This document shows positions 36,587 to 49,193 of a DNA stretch of 64,000 bases, piece after piece. The DNA comes from Eucalyptus grandis (lineage: Eukaryota; Streptophyta; Magnoliopsida; Myrtales; Myrtaceae), in assembly GCF_016545825.1 (NCBI RefSeq), contig NC_052612.1, positions 50,885,738 through 50,949,737 on the forward strand, written 5' to 3'. The notes under the pieces were generated by a model, which worked only from the letters and a program-made list of their open reading frames with translations, had not been told where the DNA came from and did not search any database. The translations under genes were made by a program, and so were the position numbers. The first letter of the stretch is position 1. Each line of letters starts with the position of its first letter.

Positions 36587-39500
36587 TTTTTTTTTTGGTC
36601 GAAAGTACAATTACTATTCATTTACTTAGGTAAGTTTGGAGCAATTACATCAAAAGTATCGACGCAAAATAAATCAAACAGGGCTGTCAGGAGATTAGTT
36701 ACCAAATTACTAGGAAGGTAATTCTTTCTTTGGGCTTTTGTAAGCCAGTCTGCTGGTCTGTTGGCTTCTCTGCTGCAATGGGCTACAGAGAAAGGCCCGG
36801 GAAGTCCTTTAATTTTGCCTTGATCCAGTCCACAATCGGCGCCACTTCCCATTTGAACTTAGTCGCAAACAGAACCTCTTGCACAAGCAGCATACAGTCA
36901 GAGTGTACTTGTAGGCTTTGGTTAGATTTGGTGGAGAAGAAGTCTAGGGTTTCAAAGAGAGCGAGTGCCTCTGCCTGTTCTACCGAGGATGCCGCCACCA
37001 GCTTGGAGAAACCGTCGACTAGGCGACCTCGAGAGTCTCGGAAGATGCAGGCGATGGCGCCCCTGTGCTCGTTCTCCTTTGTTCTCCACAAAATCTGATG
37101 TCGCGCCTTTGTTCCGGGCAAATGAGGAGTCAATGTTAATTTTCAGTATTTCTGAGGTTGGGGGTTTCCATTTGAGCGTGTGAGCCTCGCTTTTCTTCTC
37201 TTTTGTTGTGGTTCTATTCTAGATTGCAAAGTCTTCATGTAAGGCTACTGATTTAAACAGGGTTTGTTGCGGGTGCAAGGGGTTTTGTCCGAAGATGGAC
37301 CGGTTCCGGTCTTTCAGATGCACCACAAGGTAGTGGTGATTTGGTCAAATTTTGGTGCACTTCGTGGGTCTTCTTTCCTCATGTACAGCCATTCATCAAG
37401 TCGTGTTAACCCGATTCTTGTGATTTTGATTTGCAGAGGGGTAGCACTCCATATTTGAGCTGTCCAAAGGCAGAGTAGCAAAGTATGTTCAATAGTTTTG
37501 GCTTTCGGTTTGCAGATAGGGCATAATGGATCAGGTACTATTTTCCTCCGGTGCAAGTTGTCCAATGTAGGTAGTGCGTTTTGGCATGCATTTTAGAGAA
37601 ATTGTTTAACTTTAGGTAGAGTTCCAGAGTGCCAAATATATTCCCAGAGATCTGGCTTTGTTTGGTGAGAGGAAGTTGCTATTGTGGTTTGTGGGTTGGC
37701 TGCTCAATTTCTAGTGGTGAAATAGCCACTTTTCACTGTATAGGACCCTGATTTGTTGTTAATCCATACCATTTTATCTTCTGTAGTGGATAGTCCAATA
37801 GGGGTAGCAAGGATTTCCTTCACTCTTTGTTCATCAAACAACGACCTTACCATTGTTTCATTCCATTTACCATTCCCTTGTTTTATTAATCTGCCCACTT
37901 TCTCTGGCTCATTTCTTGTTGCTGGGCCTCTAATGGGTTCACTTTTTAGCCATTTATCTTCTCTTATCAAAATTTTCTTACAATTGCCAACGGACCACAT
38001 AACTTGCGGAGATATAGAGTCTCTTCCCAAGACAATGCTTAGCCATCCCCACAAAGGTCGGGAACCTTTTCCAGCTTTCCAGAACTCGCATTGTGAATAG
38101 TAGAGGCCCTTCATCAGTTGACTTAAAATGGACTTAAATTGCTGTGAAATACGCCACGCTTGCTTTCCTAACATAGTTTTATTGAAAGCTAGTAAATTTT
38201 TGAAGCCAAGACCTCGTTCATTCTTCATAAGTTTCAAAGTTTCCCATTTTTTCCAATGAACCCCAGCAGTTTTGTTACCATTTCTCCACCAGAAATTGGC
38301 AATTTTCTTCTCAATTACTTTGCAAATTAACACGGAGATTTTGAAAATGGACATTGCGTATTGCGGAATGGCCTGCACCATTAATCAATATCTCCTTGCC
38401 TGCTTTTGATAGCAAGTTGTCCTTCCAACTCTCCAACTTCATGTTAACTCTAGCCAGAATCCAGGCGAAGATATCTTTCTTTGAGCCTCCCCAATCTGAG
38501 GGAATTCCTAAGTACTTCTTTGTTTTCTCTATTTCTGGAACTCTCTCAACTCTGCAGCCATATTTCTTCTCAGATTCATTGGGCAGCTCTTGCTGAAATA
38601 AATTCCTGATTTGTTTAGATTAATAGCTTGTCCTGATGCAAAACAATATTGATGTAGAATGGCCGCCAAATTCTGACATTCCAGTATAGCAAATGTGATA
38701 AAGTGGGGTAGCTACTATTAAGCTTAATTCCTCGAAGTGTACCATCTGCTACTACTTGTTTCATCAAGTGAGATAGGACATTAGCCACTAAGATAAAGAG
38801 ATAAGGGGATAACGGATCACCTTATCGAATCCCTCATGTAGGCTTGAAAAAATGTTGAGGTTCTCCATTGAAATTGATGCTGAAGGAAACCGTTGAAGTG
38901 CATTGCATCACCCATTGCACCCACTTCTCATAGAAACCCATCTTGATCAAGCATTCTTGAAGGAAGTCCCACTCAATTCGATCATATGCCTTTTGCATGT
39001 CAAGCTTTAGGATAGCTTGGAACTTACTTTTCCTCTCCCGAGTTCGCAACTTGTAAAGTACTTCCTACACAATTAAGATATTATCTTGAATTTGTCTGCC
39101 CCTCACAAAGGCGCTTTGTTCTTCAGCAATAAGGCTTGGTAGCAGATGTTTAAGTATATTTGTCATTGCTTTGGAAATGATTTTATAGACAAAATTGCAC
39201 AGACTAATAGGCCGTAATTGTTCAAGCTTTTCGGGGTTTGGGATTTTGGGAATAAGGGTAATTTGGGTTCTATTCATATTAGGATTTAGGTATCCAGTCT
39301 CAAAAAAATTCCGCACTTCTCTAAAAATGTCTTGGCTTATATCTGGCCAATGATTTCGGTAAAACAACTCATTTAGCCCATCCGATCTTGGAGCTTTAGT
39401 AGCCCATAATTGTTGCATTGCAGCAATAATCTCCTCCATTGTGACAGGTTCTACTAACCTTTGGTTCATCATTTTATCGACTGAGGTAGGTATTTGTTGT

Positions 39501-40868
39501 ATGATAGGCTGGAAGTTACGAGACCCCACTGACTCGTATAAATTTTTAAAGAATATCTCTGTCATCTCCTTCAAAGGTTGTTTCTCTTTCACACAATCAT
39601 CTTCTGCATTCTTCGGCAAAGTAATTATGTTCCCGATTCTTCTCTAAATAGTTGTTGCGTGGAAAATTTTTGTATTTCTATCTCCCCATTTTAACCAGTT
39701 AATTATAGAGCGCATACCCCAATACATCTCATCTTGCCGCCATAACTTGTCAATTTCCTGGGTTATCTTCTTTGCTGTCTTGCATTCTTTATCTACTTTA
39801 GAGCCATTTGTCAGCTTTTGTAGTTCACTTCTCAGCTAATCTATTCTTATTTTTGCATTAGAGAATATGTTTTTGCTCCACTTTGCCAGCTGTTTTGCCA
39901 CAATCTGCAACTTTTCCACCGTATTTAGATTTTGGGAGTCGTTTTCAACCCAAGTTTTCTTGACTAAATGCACACATTCCTCATCCTCTGACTAGAATGC
40001 TTCGTATCGAAATACCCTCCTCCTCCATTCCTTCCGTGAGTAGAATGATAGTGTCAGAGGGCTGTGATCAGATCCAATGGCTGGTAATGCTATACATTCA
40101 GCATTAGGATGTGCTATCCTTCATTCGAAATTACATAATGCTCTATCAAGTCGCTTCTTGACAAATTGTTCTCCTGCTCAGTTGTTTGTCCAAGTGAACT
40201 CGCATCCCTTGCATTCTAAATCCATTAAGGAGCATTGGAGAATGAAGTCCCTGAATGCTGTAGGTCGGTAATTTTCTACTCTCTTTTTACCCACTTTTTC
40301 CTAGTGATACAAAATTTCATTGAAGTCCCCCAAGCAAAACCAAGGTAGATGATAGTTTACACTTGTTATATATATGGCCTCCCATAACAGTACTTTTTCT
40401 TGAAATTCATTAGGAGCATGTACGAAAGTAATATGCATCCTCTGTTGGGTTTCTTTGACTTGGCATTGAACATTTATATAATTTTTTGAAAATGAGTCAA
40501 TGGATAACACTACCTGGTTGTCCCAGAAAAGGGCCAAACCTCCTGCAATTCCTTCTGGATTCACCAAGAAATTGTTTTGAAATTTCAACCTCCTTCTTAT
40601 ACGTTGCACCTTTTGCTCTTAATTTTTAGTCTTCATTAAAAAGATAGTATTGGGCCTTTCCTAAGTCGCTAGGACTCTCAAAGCTTGAATTGTCAAGGGT
40701 GTGTCCAACCTGTGACAATTCCAACTTAATAGCTTCATGGATGATCTGGTAGCTTATTAGGGCTAGCCACCGAAGCCTACTGATTTAACTTCTCTGCCAC
40801 TTTAATAGGGATTTCCACCAGCTGTGTATTGTCAAAAACTGGTGTTTTTGAAGTTTGTGTGCCTGGGA
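36587..40868 (-). mobile_element. Degenerate LINE (non-LTR retrotransposon) with 12-bp target duplication
   Basis: Minus-strand LINE of about 4.3 kb, flanked by ACTGTCAATTCT at 36575-36586 and 40869-40880. From its 5' end: endonuclease remnant (40609-40301; GGLALFWDNQV, WFCLGDFNEIL); RT (39619-38700; RPISLCNFVYKIISKAMTN, EEQSAFVRGRQI, KLDMQKAYDRIEWDF); a C-terminal region with ANFWWRNGNK and GLGFKNLLAFNK (38381-37704); a zinc-finger RVT part (37565-37314; CPICKPKAKTIEH); and an RNase H-like domain (37133-36622) with a CI.RD.RG block. It ends CGACC plus poly(A). Several frameshifts and stops occur, and the RT YxDD box is deleted (LSHLLY runs straight into WN at about 38681). The element is inactive. 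Confidence 0.93.
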
Positions 40869-40880
40869 ACTGTCAATTCT

Positions 40881-42563
40881 ACAAAGTTAGTTTCCGGGTA
40901 TAACTAGTTTTGAGTCAATTTCAAAACTAGTTCTTGGGTGATATCGATTTTGAACTGATTCAAAACTGAGCTTAAATCTCTTATACTTAAGTAGTTTCTA
41001 CTTTGTTATGTTGGAGTACTTTATTTTGTCTTTTATTTATTTTTTATATGGGAAATTTTTACATTGCAGGTACAAAATGATATGCTTGATTAAAAAAGAT
41101 TGAAAACAAGAAGGAAAAAAAATGTAGAACGACTCCCGGGTTGATCCTGAAATTGGGTGGATCGATTCCAAAGTCAACCAGTTCAATTCTTTATTTCAAA
41201 AGATCAAACCAACTCTACCAAGGTAGATTTCAAGTTTTTAATCTGAAATCTACTTACTACTAGGATGATTAGTTTTTAGGTGACCTTCCCACCTTGATAC
41301 TTACCATCCCTAGTGCTTAACCACTTGCCAGCTGTGTAGAACAGTAGAAATGATTATCGAATAGGTTCATTCTAAGCCGAGTTAGAATCAAGGAAAGGCA
41401 ATTTAGAAAGAAAAAATGGCAACTTTGTGAATAGATGCAAGATGTAAACTAATGTCAGGTTCAATATATTTTCGTCATGTGCAACTGAACATTTGCTATT
41501 AATACGATACCGTATCCGCTTCCAAGTATTGGGATTTTATGTATGGATTATGTGAAAAAGCCCACCCCCCCCAAAAAATAAAAATAAATAAGAGCACTGG
41601 CTTTCATCCATAAAATATATGGAGGTAAAAAGTCGTGGGAGGTAACGTGGCTCCACTCAAGAATCCATTCTACCTCGCTTTTAAGATATTTACTCAAAAT
41701 TTAAACATGAACTCGAAATTATAGCTTATTTATTTATTTATTAAAAATTATTAAAGGTCAATATGAAATCAAAGATAAATTTGAAATTCTAGTTATTTTC
41801 ACGTAACAATATTCATATCCAAGCTAATAATGTGTCTCAAGTGCCATAAGCTTTTAATTTCTTTCCCTTTAGAATACGAAAATTGACTTAGACAAATGTC
41901 AATAATCAATGCGCTCCAAACATAATCTAAATTTTTTTCTACTTTTTTTAGATGAAAAACCCCGATTGGTATATTTGTGACAAATTTAATCCAAATTAAT
42001 CCCAAACTAATACATTGGCGATAAATATACCTCAAACTAATTTTTTTATCACTAAAAATTCTATCCTCTATTTATTTTTGTTAAATTTGATTAATATTAC
42101 GAAAAATCATAAATTAGCACACCTAAAACCTCAAACTAGTACAGTCATATATCATCCAAGTCAATAATTTGACCATAAAATTTAACAAAAACTAATGGAG
42201 AATATTGTAATTAAAAAATTAGTTCGAGGTAAATTTGTCAACGATGTTTCAATTTGAGGTTCCTTGTGCTATCTGTTCTTTTCTTTAAGGGTTCATCTTA
42301 AACAAGCATGACATTAAATAAGGAAACGTGCTTCCTCATAGAATCAAGATAAGGGCGTTGGATACGAGCGATCCGGTGATGTTTCCTTTCGCAAGATTTC
42401 GAAACTGAAGAAGACGGATATGGCTTTGGACTGGAAATCCACATCTGCAACGAACCCAACTAGGGAAGTGAGTTAAACTCTCTCCTCCAACGCTTCTGTA
42501 CCGTCAACTTTCCTTCTTGATCGCTTCTTGCTCCCGGCACGCTCATCCGAAGTCGTCGCCGCC
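40881..42563. other. Intergenic, AT-rich, upstream of diverged MED26 gene
   Basis: No gene is visible. A repeat-like AT-rich block at about 41990-42270 has words shared with 50340-50430, 50620-50670 and 51120-51400 (CTAATA.ATT...GATAAAT, AAATTTGATTAATATTACG). The last 150 bp should hold the promoter and 5' UTR of the next gene. A C-run plus A-run at 41563-41580 is low complexity. Confidence 0.45.
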
Positions 42564-44752
42564 ATGTCGAAGTCACTGGACTACTGGAGAGCGTTCTTCC
42601 GAGGGACGAACGCCGACGTCTTCGAATTCATCGACAATGCGATCGCAGTGGCTGCCCACGATCTCCCGGATGATTTTCGGTCGCGGAGGGGACGGATCAT
42701 GGAACGCCTGTACTCGTGCGAGACTGGCCGGCATGCCCCGAGTGAAGAAAGCGAGGCGAACGGCGACAGTGGGGTTGACGTCGAGCAAGAAGCGGTGGGC
42801 ATGGACAAGGAGAGCTGTTGCAGTTGTGGCGAGGCCAGGGCATTCGCCGATGAGACTGACGAGCGGTCTCGAGTCTTCGGTGAAGTCCTGAGGATCAAGC
42901 AGGTCTTGGACAAGAGTCGACTCGAGGTCAGTAGTCTAATATAACTCTGAATCGGTACCGTCTTTTCGCATGGCGATCTGTTCTTGCCGATGTCTTGTTC
43001 GTTCTTCATCATCGATTTCGGATATACATAAATTTTCGGCAACAGACATGCGCGTAGACCATTAGCTGCTGTATTGATCATTGAGAATCTTGAAGCACAC
43101 GCGATCTTTTACTTGTTTTGTTTCTCGTTTCAGCAGTCTGCTTCGGCACTGTGCGAATCACTGCGAAGACTTCAGTCGATGGCCATTACTCTGGATATCT
43201 TGGAGGTTTGAGTGCATACCCTTTCGTATGAAGTTCCTAAAACACAATGCCAGATAGGCTTTTGAGCATCTTGTTTGTCATTTTTCGCCCAATTTCGCTT
43301 GTCAACCATGAGTACCTAAAAATTGACCATCTGCAGACGACCAAGATCGGCATAAGTGTCAACAGTCTCCGGAGAAACTGCAGATCGAAGCAGATTGCTC
43401 AGCTTGCGCACGGCATCATAGGGTATGGTGTTCCTTACCATTCTCGTCAAGCGTACAAGAATGAATTAGCTCCTGAAAAACATGACATTTACAGTGCTGT
43501 CACAGGAAGAAATAGAACAAATCTCACACTGACTGCTAATCAAGCAAATCTTTTCCTTGACGAAAGTCAGAATCTTTAGAACCAGTTTGTACTGATAATT
43601 GATGATTATTTCTGGGAACTGCAAATAATTCGATCCGGTTGTTGTATAATCCAAGTCAGAAACACCCTTGTTTGGCATACCAAATGCCTGGTTGATGGTT
43701 TGGCATAGATGCTTCAGCAACTTGGTTTTATTCAGTGTCTAAAAGCTTGGATTCTTTTACACTTCGATCCAGTTCTTGTATAATCACTTCTTGATCCTTT
43801 TCGCTGCAGACAATGGCAAGCTATGGTGGATCCTGATGGAAGTAAGCAGTCTTTTATAGAGCGCATGGCTTTTTCAGCTGCTGTTGCTTGCCATGCCTTT
43901 TAATGCAAGCTGAACTTTTTTTGTGCAGATCCTTGCAACATTAGGGAGAAGAACTCTGCGATCCAGAAACCGAAGCAGAAGCTACAGGTTGTGAAGCCCA
44001 ACGGGTCCGCGCAAAGTGACTCGAGAACTACTCCTCCTGACGAGATCACGTCGGAGAAGTTCGATAAGGAAAGAAACGCTCAACTGGAAAAGCCGAACAA
44101 AGTCGCCGTGTGTAGCAAAAGACGACTCGCCGGTCAAAAGGATGTAAGTAGGAACGGAAGTCTCGAGTTTCGGGTTTATCTTTGCCTCGAAAAACTAACG
44201 ATGGATCTCTGTTCACTCAGAAGCTCAAGTTCTTGCAGGAGGTTGCAATGGAAATCAAATTTGAAGCCGCCAAGAGGAGAATCCAAGAGCGATATCAGCG
44301 AGAAGCAAACAGTAAGTGATTACAGCAAATAAATCTGGCGATTACACTGCTTATTTAGCAGTTGTTACTTTACCATCATCCTTCAGCAAGGATTAGTTTC
44401 AGTCTTCATTAGCCAGAAAAGAAAACAAATCCTAGCCCGCGCCGGTTTGGTCACGAACCAAAAAAGATTTGCTTAGAAAAGTTTCATTGTCTTGCCAAAT
44501 GATTGAACACTGCTCTGCAGAATCTTGTCTAGGAATTAATGGTTACTCCAGGTGGAGGAAATTAAGGTTTTCCATGAACTCTCAAATCTTCGGAATCATG
44601 CAATTACTGTTTTTTTTTCCTGGACAGCCAAGAAGCAGCGGGCTATACTAGATTTGAACTTACCCCATCTCCCAAAGCAGGCAGCAAGCGATACGACTCG
44701 ACGCTCAACCACCGAAAGATCTCATAAGCAGCAGACGAATGGACAGCGCTAA
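42564..44752 (+). CDS. MED26: MED26-like protein, diverged paralogue E (intact, 7 exons)
   Basis: Exons are 42564-42926, 43137-43205 (or from 43134), 43337-43422, 43809-43840, 43929-44143, 44221-44311 and 44628-44752, giving about 326 residues. Intron positions and phases are the same as in copies A-D. The ATG sits in a good context (GCCGCCATG) and gives MSKSLDYWRAFFRGTNADVF, closer to the usual plant MED26 start than copies B and D. The TFIIS N-terminal domain follows (SLRRLQSMAITLDILE, TTKIGISVNSLRRN, QWQAMVDPDG after splicing), then a basic linker, FLQEVAMEIKFEAAKRRIQE and a tail with KKQRAILDLNLPHLPKQ. Expected nuclear Mediator subunit. It is separated from the array by the PPR gene, FIS1 and the LINE, and it is likely an older duplicate. 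Confidence 0.85.
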
Positions 44753-45463
44753 ATCCCGTGGTTGTGAAGAACATTCTTCAGAGGACTTCTCCATTCTATT
44801 CTCAATAGGCGGAAATTTTTGCAAAATCTGCAGGGACAGCGATCTTGTTCCAGACAGTGTAGACACTACATTCTGAATTTCCGATGACAGATGACAGTTG
44901 CATATGTCTGTCCTCTTTATCAGCTGAAAACATAGTTGGATATGCAACAGTTAACTCATTAGTCACGAGGGCACAATGATCTGTTGCTTGTAGGAAATCA
45001 AAACTAGTGATTGGTCATCGTTAATTCATTTCCTACAGCCTAATTAATGTTGCTACAGGATACATACACGCTAACGAGGAAGCGTCGTCCACAAATCCTG
45101 CAAATGCATACAGAGACCACATTTTGGATTTAAAATCGACTCTGGGATGAGACCGTCTCTACTTGCTCCATAATCTACTCACTTGGGAGTCGTCAGTATC
45201 TAGGAACACAAACATTGTCACTTCATTACCACGGCATGAAAATTGCACAGATTCAATCACATGCATTTGCCCCCCACAAAAATAAACGACGAAAGTTCAA
45301 AGTTATCATCTGTCGGATATACACAGCTAAGACCAAAACACTCCACGCACCTACACCGAGACAATGTGAAGTCTGTTACCCTGTAGATGAGGGTGATCAA
45401 TAGCCACTGGCAATCCTATACATATAGTCAATGGGTTAAAGTTTTCATCACAGGGATTTGGTG
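44753..45463. other. Convergent intergenic region between MED26-E and QQT2
   Basis: 3' flanks of the two convergent genes. No element or gene is recognised. Confidence 0.5.
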
Positions 45464-47746
45464 CTAAAAGGAGAATCTCCCAACTTCTTCATCGTCCTCA
45501 TCTATTATATCTTCATCCTCCTCAGAGAATCTCTCAAAACCGTCTACATCTTCCTCCTCTTCGTCTTCGTTTTCCTCATCCATCAAATCCTTGTTCTTTC
45601 CTTCTTTATCCTTCAACCCTGTGCTCAAAACCACAGTTTCTCCCCCGGTTTTCTCCATATCCTTCCGCAGCTTTTCCATGTTCTGTCTCCGACGTTCTTC
45701 TTCCAAGCGCTGTTTCTCTGCTCGTCTCTTGTCAAGTTCAGCCCTACACAAATAGATAATAAACAGTCAAACGGGCAAGAATATTAAGGTAAAGCTACAA
45801 AAACTGAAAATTAGTACTAAAGACCATACTTGTAGTTCTCCATGTACTCCTCAGCACTAGCCTCAATGGTCTTAAAGAATTCAGCCATACCAGCACCAGA
45901 AATAGCAGAAACTCCAACTGATTTCAAGTTCTTATAGAACTCATCCAGCACAAGTGAAAGACTTCGGGTTAATGTTGATGTATAAGAGTGATCTGAGTCA
46001 AGCGCTGTTTGAAATACCTCAAAATCTTCCATCCACTGCAACACCAAGAAAGATTTGCATTCTTTACTACAGCGACGTATCCTCATTGAAAAGGGAACAG
46101 AAGCTTTTACTCATACACTGTATCTTATTCCAACTTCTTCACAATTAAAATCAAGAGTCTTATGAACTATAAGATATGCAGCGTACTCTACAGTGGACAT
46201 CTACGCCACACCTACAAAGAAGGGCACACGATACAGAAGACAACAAAATTGGCACAACCATGTAAGTCAAAACTTCACAAGTATGAAGAGGTTGGAAAAG
46301 AGGGGTGACATTAATTGTTCCTACCTCTTCCTAAAAATTTTCGTCCTAGTAAATTCATTGTCTACAGATGTAACTTGGCTTCTTTCAAGTGTTGTGATTT
46401 CAATTCCCTAAATAATCGGGGGATCAAGTTTCTCTACTCTGGATCATTTCACAGCTTAAGTAAAAATATAGTCGGAGATTCCAATCTGATGCACATGACC
46501 CACTATTCGGCGTAAGATGTGAACAACGTCATTCAAGCAATCAAGCAAATGAACAACACATAAACACTTATTAAAGCGTTTATCCAAGAAAGGCAGTTTC
46601 CAGCTCAGTGTTTAATATATAAGAGGAAAGAAGCAAAAGAGAACTTACCTCCAAAGCAAATTGGTGTTGAGCCACATCAGTCTTATTAAATGCCAACACC
46701 ATAGGCAACCTGGTTTTGTAGAGGATACTACAAGCATAGAGCATATTGCTCATAAAAGTAACAGGACTTTCTGATCGAGGTGTGTCAACTACATAAGCAA
46801 TAACAGTAGGAAAGGTGGAAGCAAATGCTTCTGTTATAATGGCTCCTGAAGCAGACCACGTGAAAATCTCAATTTGACCTGGAGTGTCCACTAGAACATA
46901 ATCAAGCTGATCTGCTCGCTTCTCAATAACCGATACGACCTGGTATTTGGATAAAGAAGACACGAGATCATTATTATCATAAAGAAAAACTGGAAAAGAA
47001 GAAGAAGAAGAAGCTCGTGACAATGGCAACCCGATATAACACAACTAATGGAAAGTTGTACAAGGCAAACACGGTCTACATTTACTTATTTTCCTAAGTT
47101 TTACCTCATCAAACTTTGTGGCAAAAAGGTTAAGTGATGTGAGAATGCCGCCATTAGGCCCAAGATTGAACTGCTTCATCACTTCTTTATACTTAACGGT
47201 GTCTCTTATATCGATATTGGCACCAAATGGGAGGGTCATTATTGCAGGATCAAGGTTAATGACATAACCCCGGATATTCGAGGCTTGCGTGTGGCAAACA
47301 AGCCTGTGCAGAAACGTCGTTTTTCCGCTGCCTACACGATTTATATCATCAATAAGGTACTCGCTAGAAACAAGAGAACAAAATTTACAATTTCACTAAC
47401 TTGAGGCAGCCGACTTTAAAAAAACTCACCTGCCATGCCGATAACAATGATGATGACAGGCTTTCTCTTGAATGGCATTCCTAGCTGCCCAGGCGACGAC
47501 TCCGCAATGTTCAACTTCTCCAGCGACTCATTAAGTTCCTCCTTTTCTTTTCCCTTCGTCTTCAAACAGCATCGAAAGTAACATGAGGACACATCAAGCC
47601 AAAGAAAAACCGCATAAGCTTAACAATCGAGACGGAGAAGAATCGCCCACCTCCACGCCCGAAGAGTCTAGGGTGTCCATTGGCACCGAAGCGCCTTCAT
47701 CAGCAGACTTGATGTCCATACCCTGAGCACCGGAATCGACATCCAT
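45464..47746 (-). CDS. QQT2: GPN-loop GTPase, GPN1/QQT2 type
   Basis: Six exons on the minus strand: 47746-47651, 47559-47430, 47331-47105, 46939-46649, 46035-45830 and 45743-45464. The joined frame has 409 codons. Residues about 73-81 are the P-loop GMAGSGKTT, split by intron 2. Residues 133-135 are the diagnostic GPN loop (FNLGPNGG). DTPGQ is at about 169-173 and the guanine-specificity NKTD at about 236-239. The C-terminus is acidic ([20 protein letters not shown]) after a charged coiled-coil-like stretch. GPN1 proteins act with GPN2/GPN3 in assembly and nuclear import of RNA polymerase II. Arabidopsis QQT2 is needed for early embryo divisions. Acceptor of exon 2 (TTTGAAG/ACG) is weak, so the exon 1-2 join is the least certain point. 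Confidence 0.93.
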
Positions 47747-49193
47747 TATCCGAAACCTCGCGCCGACCTAGCTCCGGAGAAAACGCCGCTCCGCTCCGCT
47801 CTGCTCTGCTCCCCAGTCAACTGATCAAGAACAAAAACGAACACTCGGTCATTGGAAGCAGCTCGAGAACCTACCAAAGCGTCGCTCCCGACGCTAATCA
47901 AAAACCTAGACACATCGTCCCTCCTACTACTAAACTCCGCGATTCCAGAAACAACCCCATTACAAGCTTCGCCCCCGTACAAGAGCTCAAGAAAAAGACG
48001 ACCGTCGCAGGGATTAGGTTTCCGTCAAACCGTGCGCTCCTATCGGCGGACGGAACACCGAGAGCCGAGGACCAAACAACGGAGGCGACTACTCAGCCTC
48101 GCTCCGGCGCGGCGGAATTTAACCGCCGCCGCCGCCCCGCCGCCGCCGCCGCGCCAGGGGAGGGGGAACGCGAAGCGCGCGAGGAGAGAAGGAGGGAGGG
48201 GGGAAGCTTACTCGGACCGTTCGTCGCCGAAATCGCAGGTCCACCTCCTTCGAGCGAGAGAGCGGGAGGGTTTTGGCAAAACGTTTGTTTCAGGGAGGTT
48301 CTACTGACCGAGCATCCGAGACTGGAAAAGCCTTTATGATGCCCCGGCGGTGGCGGCATAGCCCGAAAAGCCCGCCCGACCGGCCCGCAAATTTTTGGCC
48401 GAAATGGACTATTCGTTCCACGAAAAATAAATAATTAAAAAATGCTTTTTTAAAAAAAAACTGATTATATCTTTAACAGAAATAAATGAATACAAAATAC
48501 TTTTTCTCATCTATGAAAATATTTGAAGTGCATTTATTTTGTAGAAGATGAATAAATGACTATCTTGAAGTGTTATAAAGGGGGCAAAAGAAATTACTAT
48601 GGATCTTTTTAACATTTTTCTTTCAAAATTTCTTGATTCTGTAGTATGATTTGCTTCTTCTTTTTAATGTTTCACATCCACTTGACCTTGCATGAGAAGT
48701 CCTTATTGATGTGTCAATGCTTGTATGGTTGAAAGCTATTAAAATCTATTATTCTTCCAATTTATTCTTGTAATCATATTTCACGTGTAAAAAGAATTCT
48801 GGATCAGCCGCATGAGATAAGACGATTACATATTAGCTAATAAAACGACAAAAACATTATACCCATCTTGAGAATTACGTTTCTAGGTTTGTCCCTAGAA
48901 AATAACTAGATCGAATTGCTTCGGATTTTGAGAAAAATCTGAATTTTTGGCATTGCAAATAACCAGTCTCTTTTGTCTATTTTTCAGTTTCTCTTGCGAC
49001 CCTCTTAAAAAGGCTGACCTCACCTCATTAAGCTTGAGAACAATTCAGGAGGAAAAAAAAAAATTCAAATAAGGACCTGAACCACCATGTATACCGATTA
49101 TTCACTCGAAACCGAACAGATTTGTGTAGAAACGCAGCATAAAATTTGCTGAACTAGCGCTCCAGAAATGAGCACAAGAATGGCCTTTTCATC
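47747..49193. other. QQT2 upstream region and spacer to methyltransferase genes
   Basis: It starts with the 5' UTR and promoter of QQT2. A very GC-rich tract of CCG triplets lies at about 48120-48160, near the probable transcription start. From 48400 to 49193 it is AT-rich without a recognisable gene. Confidence 0.45.

Noticed and set aside
47852..48307. 151-codon + strand open frame opposite the QQT2 5' region
   Set aside because: Arg/Pro-rich frame from GC-rich promoter sequence. It has no family features.
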